Below are positions 32,600 through 45,339 of a DNA stretch of 64,000 nt, piece after piece (the stretch's first letter is position 1; each line of letters begins with the position of its first letter). A program made the position numbers and the translations under genes. Location: contig CM060834.1 in NCBI GenBank assembly GCA_030762175.1, positions 32,058,501-32,122,500 of the forward strand, given 5' to 3'. This stretch comes from Metallyticus violacea. Lineage: Eukaryota; Arthropoda; Insecta; Mantodea; Metallyticidae. The notes under the pieces are model-generated. The model had not been told where the DNA came from, did not search any database, and saw only the letters and a program-made list of their open reading frames with translations.

Positions 32600-33475
32600 T
32601 TCACCAATCAAGGCTTATTCATTTTCATCATGCAACATTGTTTAAACAAATTTCTCTGCTGGTGCGGGAAGAAGAAGAAGAAAAAAACAGTCTTTGTTGA
32701 TTTGCGTTCCTACTATATCAACTCACCTACAGTGAGTTTATTGCTAATGATTGCAAATTGTATGACATCAAAGTCTACCATAATTCCCACAAACAATAGC
32801 AGGCATAGATATGTATAAAAAAAAGCATTAATAAAGAGGAATGATATATTATTAAGATGCTAAACGTTAGCTATGAAGTTAAGAGAGGCCTTGTTATATA
32901 TATGATCCATTTAAATTGTGCAAGAACTTAATAAAACGAGGCTGTTTGTTTAAAAGCCGAGAAATTAAAGAATTATCTATCCAACATGTTTCATCTTCCA
33001 ATTTGTTTTCCTAATCTTAATTCAATAGCAGAATTATCTTGAATAATTGTTTTATTTCACTCTACATCCGTAATCTCACAAGAGAAGAAAGAAACAAGAT
33101 TTGTGCATTTTTATGAAGGTGAAACTTGATAAGACAAGGATAAATTTGGTTTGGAATGATACAAATGCCTCTTAGTTCCTGTGATTGTTATTAAGGACGA
33201 AGATGCCTGTAAAGCTATAAAAGTGTAATTCAATTTTCTAATGAATGATATATTAGTTGAGAACGTTGCTATTTTGTGCACATGCCATTTTGTTTGGCTT
33301 AGTAGAGCTACTTTATGAACAATATTTTTTTTACAAAGCTTTTTCGTACTATGATTGTTTTTATAACTATGTAAGTTTAGGATACTTTCGCCAGCCAGTC
33401 ATTAAATTTTATGATGGGATTTTTGAGATCATGATCATTTGTGTTTATAAAGTAACTGGATAAAATATTTACACA
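32600..33475. other. Intron sequence, no recognised feature
   Basis: AT-rich first-intron DNA of the hexosaminidase gene. Confidence 0.4.
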
Positions 33476-33479
33476 TATC

Positions 33480-34660
33480 TACAATACTTTTCGTGCCACA
33501 GAATTTTGCAATTTTACCAACCTAACTTTCGTGGACAACAAGTTTTTGAACGCAAGGTTCTCATATATGTACATGCAGAGGAGAAGCAAAATTTTCAGGT
33601 TTAAGAAAATTGGTTTGCAGCAAGACTTCTGATTTGAACCAGCTATTATTCTGATTATTTCTTTTTCTGCATTACAAATACTTTCTTGAACCCCTAATAA
33701 GTAAAATAAGCCCTTGTAAGTGTATCAAGATTTACATTGCTAAATCCTGAAAAGATACCCAGCTACACTAAGTTTTTTCATTAAATTTTCAGTACGCGTA
33801 TCCCATCTTGGATCATTTTCCATTATAATTCCAAGGAATTTATTAGTACTTGCAGTTTCAATGTAGTCATTATCAAAAATGTCTGCCGATTTGGTATTTC
33901 CCTGTTTTGCTTAAGGTCAAAATGCACTGCGAATGTCTTTTCTGCATTACTTTCAGTTGATTATATGCAAACCAATCATCTGTTTCTGATAAAATGTTGT
34001 CTATAAGTGGTTGATGGGCTGACATCTCATATATTCCACAAAAACGTTTGTACCATAGCCTATTGAATGATAGTTTGGGCAGAAAGATTTCTTTTCAAAT
34101 CATTCATAAAAAATAAAAACAAGATTGTGCATTGCAGTACTACAAGTTTTACCTCTTGTTTGTTTGATTGATGGTAATTAATTTTCCCTCTATCCATATA
34201 TGTGGTCTCTATCACTGGTTGTCCTCCAAGCAAATATAATTTTACCCACTCGAGAGCATGTTCCATTATGCCAATTTTCTCCAGTTTAGCCTAAAGAATT
34301 TCTTGGTTTAAAATGTCGAAAGATTTCGAGAGATAAAAAAATATTCCTATGATGTTTCCTTTTCTATGTAATATTTTTAAAACATTTTTTATAAAATGAA
34401 GTAGATTGATTTTTTCTGAACTCGTTTATTGAGTCTGACAATATTTTATTTTTTTCAATAAATGTTAACAGACTTTTATAAAAAAAACTTGTTCAATTAT
34501 TTTGAGAAATTTGATAACAGTGAAAGTGGTCAATAGTTGGAGGCCTGTTCTCTGTTATTTTTCTTGTGCAATAGTTTTACTTTAGCTATTTTAAGAGATT
34601 TTCGGAAAAATTGAATTCTGTAGAATTGCCATTTGCAAAGGTAGCGGTTAAGTGCATAGT
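33480..34660 (-). mobile_element. LINE reverse transcriptase fragment (jockey/CR1-like)
   Basis: Reading the minus strand from 34660, the reverse transcriptase motifs appear in order: GIFFYLSKSFDILNQEIL (palm motif, normally FDLSKAFDTVNHxIL), WVKLYLLGGQPVIETTY, QEVKLVVLQCTILFLFFMND (normally GVPQGSxLGPLLFLLYIND), an ADD-like stretch, TNKFLGIIM and finally the C-terminal VMQKKKIIRIIAGS and LLLLCMYIYENL. All are damaged by substitutions and stops. The element is 5'-truncated, as is usual for LINEs. Confidence 0.75.
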
Positions 34661-34689
34661 TTCAGCGGACCGGGTATAAGACAACATAG

Positions 34690-35240
34690 CTGATTTTGTG
34701 CATAATTTATAACTGTGGATGAGATCTATTTAACAGAATCGAAACAGCAATCAACAGAGTGGGCAGAATGCCAAAGCAGACGAAGTTGGTTCCATTTGCG
34801 TAAAAGGTTTTGGGATGTTAAAGAAAGTTAACTAATAGATTATCTTCAGAATTTTAAACATATAATTGAAGAGTGCTATTCAAATTTTTAAAAAGCAAGT
34901 AGATGAAAAAAGGGAAAAAGCAAATGTTCATCAAGACAATGCACCTGTTCACAAAAATATTTTAACAATAACTTGGGAGAATTGAAATAAGTACTGCTGG
35001 AGCATCTACCCTATTCTCCAAATTTGGCTCCCTTTTAATTTCCATCTGTTTCCAAAGTATAAACTTTTCCTCGCTGGTCAGTATTTTACATTAAATTAAG
35101 AGGCGATTGGAGCTATAGAGGAAGATTTGCAGATGTTACGAAAAGTCACTTCACAAATATTATGTTGCAAAATTGTATTTTCTTAGGCGGAGAACTTTTC
35201 GCAATTGTGCTGTTTTACAAAGGGATGGTAACTATCCGGT
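34690..35240 (+). mobile_element. Mariner transposase C-terminal half, decayed
   Basis: The plus strand reads TVDEIYLTESKQQSTEWAE (corresponding to DETWIxxxxPExKxQSxEW), then HQDNAPVHKN (second catalytic Asp) and YSPNLAPF, where the aspartate of SPDLAP is Asn. It ends near EAIGAIEEDLQ. It is broken by frame changes and lacks the N-terminal half. Confidence 0.7.
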
Positions 35241-38045
35241 CATCAAAAAGATAAAAGTATGTTCTGAATTAAAACATTTAGCAAACACCATAATTAAATT
35301 GAGTTCATTGACATACTAGAACATTTTTAATAATATCACATCTTAATTTGATGAATCGAATCATCCTGAGATTCTTGATAAATATTGAGATTTGAACACT
35401 CAATATATTGACCCTTTATCTTGGAATGATCAGAATTTTCAATAAAATCGTTAACTAACGCTATTCAGCACATCAGGTAGCTGATGAAAAGAACTTGGCT
35501 ATTCAAGTTAGTTCCAATGCTAAATAAAATTTTCCATTAAAGATGTCTTATTTTTTAAATTATCCTGAAAGAGTTCAGTTTTAAGTGTTTCTATTAATTC
35601 TAAAAATAAAAAGGTTTTGTTATTTTTCTTAATTTGCTGGAAAGAAGTTAGTGCTCCATGTTTAGTTTTAATCTATATTAAACTCTTGAAATTATTCTTC
35701 CATTTCCTTTGCATTTGCTATGATTTAGAAGCTCTTGTTATTAAATAAAATTGTGAAAAATATGTGCAATTAAATGGAAATGAACTTCAGGCTGAATATT
35801 TTTAAATATCAAATTCATCTTAATAAATATGGTATATTTTTTGAAGATTACATTTTTAAATTTAGTTTTCATTTAACACAAATTTCAACGTTTGCATTCA
35901 TTTAAAAACGTTATTTTCATAGGTGCTCTAAAACCTAAGGTTATTCTAACCTCAGTTCTCTTTTTCAAATGTCATGGCAACTTTTTAAATTATACAAAAA
36001 TAAAAACACCAATTTATTGATAAAGAAATTGGATTTTATTGTAACGAGAATAAACACCACCAACATTATGTTGTTCAATAAGAAATAGATGGAATACCAA
36101 CATTTTCGTTTTCTACTAATTCGTGTCTATCCGATTCCATTTAATCGGTAAATGCACCAGTTTTCTCAAATTGATCACCAGCTTACGAAATGATTTTACA
36201 GAGCAATGTCCATTTCTTAATCCTTTAAGTTCGAAATCTCAATACATTGGGATATTGTGTATTGCATTCATGGCCAAAAAGGATTCGTTAAGGTAAAACC
36301 ATTTCAAAATTTCTGTCAGCATTCTTAACCACAAATGTTTATAAAAGCGTGACACAATTGCCATAGCAACGAAAGCTAAACAAATGCACCCGGAAAATAA
36401 CTCTATTCTCTTTATAGCATAAGGTATCATCTATATGGAACCAAACTATTATTATGCAGAGAATACGTATTACAGCCATTTCAGACTGGAAACTTACTAT
36501 AAAATCATCCTATAGGTTAAGCTACAACCTTCACAGAAATTCCAGAGCTGAAGATCATTCTGTAAACAGAATGGCGCCAATGGACAAAAGATTAATTACA
36601 TTACACGAAAGCTATCCTTGTTTATATTACTCCAAGCATAACTTTGCATACGCATAAACGCTACAGTAATTTTCAATCAGCTGTAGTTGATTTTCGCTTT
36701 TTTTTTTTTTTTTTCTAATACATTTGCGTCTTTTCTTGTGAATGCCTACATACTACTAAGTTTAGGTGTTACGTCTTATTTTATCATGTTTACGTTTATT
36801 TTTCATTTTCATTGTGATTGGGGCCTTACTCATTTGCTGTTTTACAAAAAATATATTGTGTTATGGTTCTTTACTTCTTTTATACTTTAGTCCTGCGAAT
36901 GACTTTCTTTTTCTGGTTTTTTATTCTATTACAATCTTTGGTTCTTTTATAATTTCGCCCTACCAATGACTTGCTTGTGCCGTGTTTTTTATTCCATTAC
37001 AATCTTCCAAATACAATACATGCAGGTACACAGACCCTTATGCCTCTCCTAAATGCTCTGTTTTTATCTTCACTTTAACCTGCTGGTCGGTCTTTAGGTA
37101 CCAAATCAGATTTTAACATGTCAATAATACGAAACATGAAATTATTATCACAATTACATTCCGTTATCCAAAGCATATATTCATTTATATTGGGCGGGGG
37201 ACCAGATACGTAAATATTTATTTCAAATGCAGCTCATGAGACAAATTCCTTTCGAGAGCTCGAGGAAGCGATTTGAATTCTGACATGCCCCGAAATAGAA
37301 ACACGCAACATTTGAAATTGCGTTCAGAAAATATTGATTTGTAACTAATCTATAACATATAATTAAATAAAAAATCAATGCACTTCAAAAAATTCAATAT
37401 CTTAAAGATACTATAAAACTACTCATATATGATGATTCCTAGTAAATATGCAAATCGAATACAAAAATCTTATTAAAATAAAAGTCTAGAAATATTAAAT
37501 AAAATATAGATATATTTATATATACATATTATTTATAAATATTTTACCACTTTCTCCCTATGACGGAACAGCAATATATAAATTTATAGTTTCATTTTTG
37601 TTTGTTTGTTTTTTTAACAATACAGGAGCCTTTCCTTTAACTTCGCCTAGCATGTATCTTGATGCTTTGTTCAGTTTTCTATCATTATCACACTCACAAT
37701 TATTTTTTGCATTATTTTTACATTACAATACCACATTGAAGATTTTTTAAACACAGAAAATTCAAAGAAAAATAAAGCAGTACTGATGTGTTATGAATTC
37801 ATAACTATTTGACCATACCATGAACCTAACTTTTAGTTCCACCATCTGAACTTGGCATATACAGCAATACTTAAGAAAACTGAAGGGAAAGAAACCTGAT
37901 TAGTTGATTCGTTTCTTTTTTTTTTAATCCAATATCGCATTATAATTCTATTTGTTGTTAGGTCTTCTATTTCGTATGTCAGTTCACTATAAACGGTCTT
38001 TCATATTTTAATGCATTTTAACGTGCTTTAGTCGCATTAGATAAC
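35241..38045. other. Intron sequence, no recognised feature
   Basis: Very AT-rich first-intron DNA. The small frames here lack motifs. Part of it may be further LTR-element sequence downstream of the integrase fragment, but I see nothing to prove it. Confidence 0.4.
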
Positions 38046-38049
38046 TTTT

Positions 38050-38840
38050 TTTTTTTTATCGCGAACAAGTATTATATTTACTCTTATATCGTTTTGTTCG
38101 CTTCCTTCTTTGTTCGGCTATCTTTTGAACCCGCTTAAAGCCAACCTTGAATTTTTGTTCCTCAATAAGTTTTTCGTCTATCGCTATTAATTTTCTTTGA
38201 CAAGTTTCTTATTACTGGTTTCGCTTCTTGATTACTTTTAATTGTATTTGTGCCATTCATGTAACGGGAGAATTGACATATGCTTTCTATGCAGGTGCAA
38301 TGCTTCAACCAATCCGTGTGCTTCTTGTGGCATAAAATTCTGAAATATGTAGGGATATCTTTAAGTGCAATTTCGGTCGGATTTCCTTGAGGGTAGTAGT
38401 TCGAACAATGGAACAGTTTGATGTTCAAATTCTCTAAGATTCGGCGAAACAGTTTACTTTAATGGATCATTGCACTATCCATTTTTCCATACCTGGGAAT
38501 ACAATCCTCCCTTATATTTCTAACACACGTTTTCTTGTAATATCTCTTAAGGGATACATTTTGGTAAACTTAGTAAAAATAGCATGCATAGCAAAAATAT
38601 CCTTATACCCGAACTGACTTTTTGGCATTTCCCAGTGGTAATCAGGAATTACCGGAGCATTAGGTTCATCTCTTGTTATAACCCGAGGTTCTATATTAAA
38701 TTTAACATTCAGTAGTTTTGTCTTTTAACATAAATCACATACCAACATTAATTTTCTAACCTTCCCCCTCCAAATACTTCTTTTCGCTACCTGAGTGAGC
38801 CAAAGTATGTTGAAAGGTTAACATAATTTTGTCATGCAGG
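38050..38840 (-). mobile_element. LTR retrotransposon integrase fragment (Ty3/gypsy-like)
   Basis: The minus strand carries, in order, a zinc-binding remnant CDLC-KTK (about 38715), YKDIFAMHAIFTKFTKMYPL (integrase core around the first Asp), KWIVQ, and NIKLFHCSNYYPQGNPTEIA, where GNPTE corresponds to the family's SNPxE with the catalytic Glu. Lysine/arginine-rich sequence follows. The remainder of pol and the LTRs are not seen. The frame is broken. Confidence 0.7.
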
Positions 38841-39939
38841 GACTTCGATAAATACATTTTCCATTTTCGTACATCTGTTCTTGGAGTCCATTATGCTTGT
38901 CTGTCACTTCTTTTATGTTTTCATTCATTTCAGGCGCATTCTTCAGTAACTCCTTCGATTCATCGTCCCCTCCTTGCAATTTTCCTAAATTCTCTCCTCC
39001 TTCGCAATAAATTTCATTATAATGACTTCGTGATTTGGCGCCGCAATAATAAATGTCCGTTTCAGCTTAGAAGTTTATGATAGTTACAAGTTCTTTATTT
39101 TCGAAAATTGGAATTAAACATAAGAAAGTTCACATCTGCAGGAGAAAGGGATCTCAAAACCCTTGCAAACTGATAGTCTGCTATCTCTTCTTTTTAATCC
39201 TGATGTCAATTTACTATTTTTATTTATAGACAACTAGACAAAAGTATCTCCTTTATATAGGAAATGTTCACAAAAATCTTGATTTAAAAAAAACGATACA
39301 CGTAGTTTTACAAAATAAATTAAATTTTGTTAGAATTATCTTACATATAGACATCAAAATAAGCATAAAAATCACAATTTTGATTTCCCTTAAAATTTTC
39401 AAAATTTACTCTTTGAGAACAAAAATACCATTATGCTATCAATAGAATCTTCCAATCACCAAGAAATCAAAGTTCTAGTCTTCAAACTTAAACAATCTAC
39501 ATAAATTCAAATTTCTTTTTAAATTTGCCGACAACGGCTCTTCTTATCGTGTAAGGGGCAATTGCCATAAAACTTATTCTGTTCAGTTCTCATCAGGAAT
39601 CTGACATTGGCGTCCAGCTATCCGCTCACCACATCAAAATGAATGCTCCCCAACTTAATTTTAAGCTGCTTGTTCTGATATTCAAATGCTACTCACACTT
39701 ACGAAAGCAAAAAATAGTCTTTTTTTCTTCTTCTTATTTTGTTTGCTATATCGCTTTATACAAGTTTACGAAAGCGTACTCGAATCTGCATTTCACATTA
39801 GATATATTTTGAAACATTTCAAAAAAAATTTTGGATGACTTTTTTTTACATTTTTAGCATTGTAAAAGTATTCAAAAATATTAACACCCATTTTTTTTTA
39901 AACCTTTAAATTTTCCTTGCTACATACTAAGTCCAACTA

Positions 39940-39948
39940 TGTAGTAGT

Positions 39949-40028
<80 letters not shown>

Positions 40029-40040
40029 ATAATAATAATG

Positions 40041-40078
<38 letters not shown>
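39940..40078. repeat. Compound microsatellite (GTA)n then (AAT)n
   Basis: About 28 units of GTA/TAG followed by about 17 units of AAT. The poly-serine/asparagine and poly-threonine/isoleucine frames across it are artefacts. Confidence 0.95.
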
Positions 40079-40817
40079 TTCTTGAAAAGGATTTTTAAAC
40101 AAACAAAAAAAAAAATAATTTGTGCCGAGTCTAGTTTCTGAGAAAAAAGAAAGTAAAAACGTCCCTATTTACAAATTGCTTAAATTTTTTTTCTAAAAAA
40201 ACATTTTTAAAAGATAATCCATAAATTATTATGCTCAGTATTGTACATATTCTAAATTGTAAAGAACGTTTATCTTAGCAGTTCTTGAAACATTTCAAAA
40301 TATGACAGATAGGAGGGAAAAAACGGTTGTGGTAACGCTGTCGCAGCGCTGCTAATGAATACGTGAGGGCATTCTTGTTCGACATAACTGTTCAACATAC
40401 TCAGCATTACTAGTGCAGTTCGTGTAGACGGATGAATACGAAGCGGTCAAGTAAAGCAGTTTTATCATGGAGTTCCGGAAAAGTAATTTTGAAATGTGGT
40501 GTACTTTTTAGGTAATTTTATTCTCATAAACAGCAGCTTACGTTTCGAATACTTTTTTTATAAAATGAAATTTTGAGAAGTTATTTGTGTAAAACCAGAT
40601 ATATTACAAAATTTAAATAGTAATAAACGATGATATTATTTTCCGTCATTTTATCAAGTATTTGAAATAACCTCCATTAACATCAAAATATTTCTTTTTC
40701 GGAACCTCGCTCGAACACTTGCGAACATAAAGATGTTGTAGGTGCTGTAGACACGGCTTTTTGTTTTATATATAAAAACGGTATTTACCAGCCTCTTTCC
40801 GGTCTTGTTAATTTGTA

Positions 40818-42015
40818 CGAGGGTTACCTTATAAGCTTTTACGAAAAAACTAGGAAAGAAAGAAACATTTTGTTTGGAACAAACTGTTTTATTGATTTTC
40901 AAAATATTCTCATTTAGGATTTATACACTTTTGCATGCGTTCAAATTAATTCTTGAAACATTTTTTTCCACTCTGAAGTTGGAATCTCAAAAACATAGTT
41001 TTTAAAGGCTTCAGCAGCTTCTTGTGGTGATGAAAATCGCTGTCCACGCATTTTCTGTTTGACATTAGGAAACAAATGAAGTCGTTATGCGATATCACAT
41101 GAATATGGGTAATGAGACATTAATTCGAAGTTTTATCCTTCAAATAATCAATTATTTGACGTGATGTGTGAGAGCTCGCATTGTCAGGATGAAGAATGAT
41201 GGACCTTTTGGGTCGTTTTTCATGATTTCGCCGATGACTTCTGGCAAACAAATTGTTGTGTACCATTCAGCATTAACTGTTCTTCGATTCTTTATAGTGT
41301 TTTGTGAACGAACAACTTTTGTGTGATTCGTTTCATCTCGGAACACTCAAACAGTGGATTGTGGCTTAACTTCCGGTTCATACGAATATACCCAAGTTTT
41401 GTCACCTGCTGCGATGTTGTATATGGGCTTTGCAATTCCTGGGTGGAATTTTTTGAGCATTTCATTACACCAGTTAACACGAGCATTTTCTTTTTGATCT
41501 TTGGCCAAATTATGCGGAATCCATTGGGAAAACATCTTTTTCCTACAAAATCATGTACTGTGGTCTTCGATATGCCTAAGAATGCCTCTGTGTCACTGTA
41601 AGCCACATGCTATCTTCTTCATTCATGTTGCGCACAACATCGATGTTTTTATTGGAATGATAACCGATTTTATCGACCTTCACAAAATGCATCACTGACG
41701 GACGCATGACCCAAAGCAATTGTAAACAGGCTTTCCTGATGTATTTCATTACCAAAAGTTGAACGAAGCGATTCTATACATTGTTGTTCACCAAAATCGT
41801 AAAAAAATCATCCAACAAAAACCTTCAAGTGAAATTTCCATTTTTTTTCGCAAAATTGTTTTGTTTAAATGCTCCTGTAAACAAACTACTCGGTCAATTT
41901 CTAATCTGAAACTTTTTTCACAATCACAAATGTCAATTGTTGCGAAAATAGTAATGACATATCACAAAAGCGCCACCTAGTGGTCATTTGTAACAACTTA
42001 AAAGGCAACCCTCTC
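40818..42015 (-). mobile_element. Mariner element with recognisable ends
   Basis: The ends are inverted repeats: GAGGGTTACCTTATAAGCTT at the left and the complement of GAGGGTTGCCTTTTAAGTTG at the right, with the length (about 1.2 kb) expected of mariner. The minus strand encodes transposase pieces in order: the HTH end FLGISKTTVHDFVGK, FSQWIPHNLAKDQKENARVN, and AGDKTWVYSYEPEVKPQS (first catalytic region, Asp kept), then a C-terminal tail FPNVKQKMRGQRFSSPQEAA. Frame changes and stops make it non-functional. Confidence 0.85.
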
Positions 42016-42639
42016 ACAGAAGTACCCACAGTGGATGCTTTCTGAAAAGCGCTTAATGAGCATTATTCGAAAAAGTAAAATTTTATTGAGTACTCCATTT
42101 AAAATAGGAGGTCTGTGAGCTACTTCCGGTTAAACCGGAAGTGGAGTAGTCGGTAATATCATTTTTGAGTTTCAGTATACGGCTAACCCCACACAACGAG
42201 TTTCATTTCATTGAAATGCATGCTTCAAAAGTTATTTACTTGGTGCGGGACTTTTAACCATCCCTGATTGATTTTTTCTCCCCTTTGCGGGATCCCACCA
42301 CGTGCAGTTGGCTGCAGTTGATCGAGGTCTGAATTATCTCGTTCCCACGCTTGAAAGTCGACTGGGGAGCAGGAGGAGAGATTGGTACGAATTTAACTCT
42401 AGAAAAGCACGGACATGTTCTTGTGTGTTGTGTAACAGGATGTTAAGTATTCATTACCCTTCGTAATACAATGTATTATGCTGTGGCTCAATTCAGGTAT
42501 TCTATTCCCCAAAGAATGTTTATTTACGATTTGTAAGTGCGGACAAAATCGGCTCGTGATATATGCAAGTTGTTTTAGGAGAGATTTCCTGATATTCAAC
42601 TTCCAAGTCTAAGTTCTATTCATAGATTTGATTGTTGGT

Positions 42640-43190
42640 AATTTCGTGAAATGGGAAGAATTCTCGATTAAAAAAAAAAGCGTATACAGTCACGTACAGT
42701 ACTCTCACAAGTTCAGATAAAGTTGGATATGCTCTGGAACGTTCGCTTTAAAAATCACTTCGACGTCTTTATCAGCAAATGGAAATTTTCTATTCCTCTC
42801 TTCGAACAGCTAAAAAGCTACCGAAGTTAAAATTCTATAAAATTACTGTAGAGCAAGAACATAAACCGGGCGATCCTGCATCCAGGAGTAGATTTTGTGA
42901 ATGCATTTTGAATAGTGAACATGACGTAGAATTTGACCCCTAGTCTAGTTTTCTTTACGAATAAATCTTGGTTTCACCTATATGGGTGTTTCAATTCACA
43001 AAACAACTAATGTTAGAATTCATAAAAACCATAAATGCTTCACGTGAACCCCATCATGAAGATTAGATTATGGCGCGCCATTAGCGGCTAGAGAATATTT
43101 TTTTAAGAAACAATTAACTGTGATAGATGCGTGCAGAATATTTTGCAACCATTTTTCCTCAATTAACAGTGAGTAAAGATAGGTTCAAGA
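42640..43190 (+). mobile_element. Decayed DDE transposase (Tc1/mariner superfamily)
   Basis: The plus strand reads FSLRINLGFTYMGVSIHKTT (an eroded FxxxSWFHLxGxVNxQN), then NHKCFT and FF-ETINCDRCVQNILQPFF. The same phrases in that order occur in a common insect transposase group. Many stops; no terminal repeat seen. Confidence 0.55.
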
Positions 43191-43482
43191 CTTTCTAACA
43201 GGGCTCTACAATGGCACATACATTCCATGTCTCCTTGCATACAATTCATTAAGTATGATAGAGTCATCACTTAAACAAATGACCCCCTCGGTCATTCCAT
43301 TTAATACCCTGCGATTTTTATCTCTGGGGGACATTAAAGGTAAAAGTTTTTCAAGACAAATCCACACACAGTATATGAATTGAAAAATGATATTCGCGAA
43401 GAAATTTTTTCCATTTATCACAGATAACTGCATAGAGTAATGGTTAATTTTGTAAGCCGATGTCAGAAATGTATGGAATGAA

Positions 43483-43672
43483 GGAGGCAGTTCCAGAACT
43501 TTCTTGCTTTCTAATGATGGATAAATGTACATTTTAAGTGTATAGCCGTTAGTAATAACTTACGCAATAATGAAGAGAGGCAGTTTTAGCATTTTCTTGC
43601 TTTCTAATGACGGGTAAATGTACATTTTAAGTGTATAACTGTTAGTAATACCTTATGCAAAAATCTTAGCTG
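43483..43672 (+). repeat. Tandem duplication of about 95 bases
   Basis: Two adjacent copies share TTTCTTGCTTTCTAATGA and AAATGTACATTTTAAGTGTA, differing at a handful of positions. Confidence 0.85.
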
Positions 43673-43899
43673 CGAACTTTCTGACTCCCATACACCGCGA
43701 TACCAGCTTGAACTTACTGGCTGGCCGTTACGCCTTGAGCGGTCCCTAGACAGAAAAATAGCGTTACATATATAGGGCCAATGCACATATAGAATTCTTG
43801 CAAGGACGGTCCTTTGACTCCGAACGTTATACTTGTATCGCAGAGCGGGAAAACAGGAGGGGGGATTGGAGATATTAAGAAACGCTTGAGGAACATTAA

Positions 43900-44300
43900 T
43901 AGGTAGCTGACTCGGAATTGCAGAAAAGGTTTTGCTGGAGATACAATCGGAGCTGAAAATCGGATGGGGGATAGAGCGTTACAAACAGGGGCAAACTCTG
44001 CAACCAGGCTGGCCTGGTTAGGTTAGACATGTGCCGCATGACTGCAACAGACAGAGAGGATACGAGAATCTGCCTATATGTTATTGCGGTGAAAGAATCG
44101 TTGGAACATATTTTGACGCACTGCAAAATGATGGAAGAATGGAGAAAGAGATACGTACCGGCCCCATTTGCTAACAGGGAATGGCAGTGCTGGACTTTGC
44201 TAGGAGATAGGAAGGAGGAGGGAGTAAGTAAATTTTTAAACAAAGTGAGACAGCTCAGATCGGAAGAGGTAGACAATTGGAAAGGGGGTTAGGGCTACAT
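43900..44300 (+). mobile_element. LINE 3' end (reverse transcriptase C-terminus)
   Basis: The plus strand encodes RICLYVIAVKESLEHILTHC, a worn version of the C-x2-C...H-x4-C finger near the end of many LINE proteins, followed by KMMEEWRKRYV and a lysine/arginine-rich end. It is followed by a (TA)n tract, a plausible LINE tail. Confidence 0.6.
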
Positions 44301-44305
44301 GAGGC

Positions 44306-44308
<3 letters not shown>

Positions 44309-44344
<36 letters not shown>
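44309..44344. repeat. (AT)n microsatellite
   Basis: About 18 AT units directly after the LINE end. Confidence 0.95.
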
Positions 44345-44348
<4 letters not shown>

Positions 44349-44410
44349 AATAATGTAACACTATTAACAATAACTAGAAAAGCAGAGAAGGATAAACCAC
44401 TTAGAAAAAG
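44345..44410 (+). repeat. Fragment related to the inverted repeat at 29487-29770
   Basis: It contains AACACTATTAACAATAAC, AGCAGAGAAGGATAAA and ACTTAGAAAAAGTCACA, the same order as the repeat near 29.5-29.7 kb. Confidence 0.65.
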
Positions 44411-44414
44411 TCAC

Positions 44415-44466
44415 ATACTACTACTACCACTACCACTACTACTATTACTACTACTACCACTACTAT
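44415..44466. repeat. (CTA)n microsatellite
   Basis: Imperfect CTA/CCA trinucleotide run. Confidence 0.9.
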
Positions 44467-44984
44467 ACTTGTAATGCTGTAGATATAGTTATCATCGTCT
44501 AAATCATATATTCACTTTGTGGTGCATATTAGTGTTAGTAAACATGGGAATGCGGTCGAATCGCTGTAACAATTCTTAATTCCGAGAACGGGAGCTAAAA
44601 CCGAAACATAATTTTCAGACACCTTTGCTCATTCTCAATGCCTTACAATCGTTAGCGATTTACACTGTAGTTGTAAAGAATTCCTTAATTCTGAACATAA
44701 TAAACCAGTAAAATATTGTGCTACTTGTGTGTTCTCGAATTCCGGAGAAAGTCTCATAGCTATAAAGCAATCAGTCTTGAGATAAAATCGTAGCTACTTT
44801 TTGACTTATATCGCTGATATAACGTCGGGCCACGTGCAAAAACAACATTGTGTACCACCAATGTGGAGGCATTACCGACCACATTGCCTTCAATATCAAT
44901 AAAAAGTAATTCAAAAGTGTGCTGCCAAACAGAAATAGGTAATGTTAATGATGCAAATTATACCTAATCTGTCGCCTAACACAC

Positions 44985-45060
44985 TCTTGTGCTTCACTTA
45001 CTTTTAAATACGGTGGAACCGGTTTCGAAGAGACAACCTCTTCATCTTCAACCAATTTGA
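44985..45060 (-). repeat. Penelope-type terminal fragment with hammerhead-like core
   Basis: The minus strand reads TTGAAGA (45045-45051; first base C to T), hairpin GAAGAG/CTCTTC, GAAAC (45022-45026), the palindrome ACCGGT, and downstream AAGTAAGTGAAGC. It ends only about 60 bases before the acceptor of hexosaminidase exon 2, antisense to that gene. Confidence 0.55.
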
Positions 45061-45118
45061 TGACTGCATTTCAATATAATATCTAAGGTATTTATTAAAA
45101 ATGTATTTTCACTGGTAG

Positions 45119-45332
45119 GTCTTGCGTGAAGACTGCGACATACTGCAGGCTGCAGTTGTACGATATTATAATATAATTCAAGAGACAGTAAGCAGACAAC
45201 AAGCTTCTACTGCCGTTAGACACCATAAGGCATGGAAGAAGGACCCAGACTTCAGTGCATACATCGATGCTCTGGAAATCGAACTGATGGCGCCATGTGA
45301 AGAATATCCCTATTTGAGAATGGATGAACATT
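45119..45332 (+). CDS. HEXB-like: Beta-hexosaminidase, exon 2
   Basis: An acceptor (CACTGGTAG ending at 45118) and a strong donor (GTAAGT from 45333) bound a 214-base exon entering in phase 0 and leaving in phase 1. The protein, REDCDILQAAVVRYYNII and later ALEIELMAPCEEYPYLRMDEH, follows exon 1 directly and matches the N-terminal non-catalytic domain of lysosomal beta-hexosaminidases; the Cys before the conserved strand end (CxxYPxL) is of the HEXA/HEXB kind rather than of the insect chitin-degrading kind. The split codon is completed as Tyr by exon 3. Confidence 0.85.
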
Positions 45333-45339
45333 GTAAGTA

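Noticed and set aside
39917..40141. Poly-Ser/Asn and poly-Ile/Thr frames
   Set aside because: Produced by the trinucleotide repeats, not proteins.
43896..44276. 126-residue minus-strand frame
   Set aside because: Shadow of the LINE C-terminus on the plus strand.
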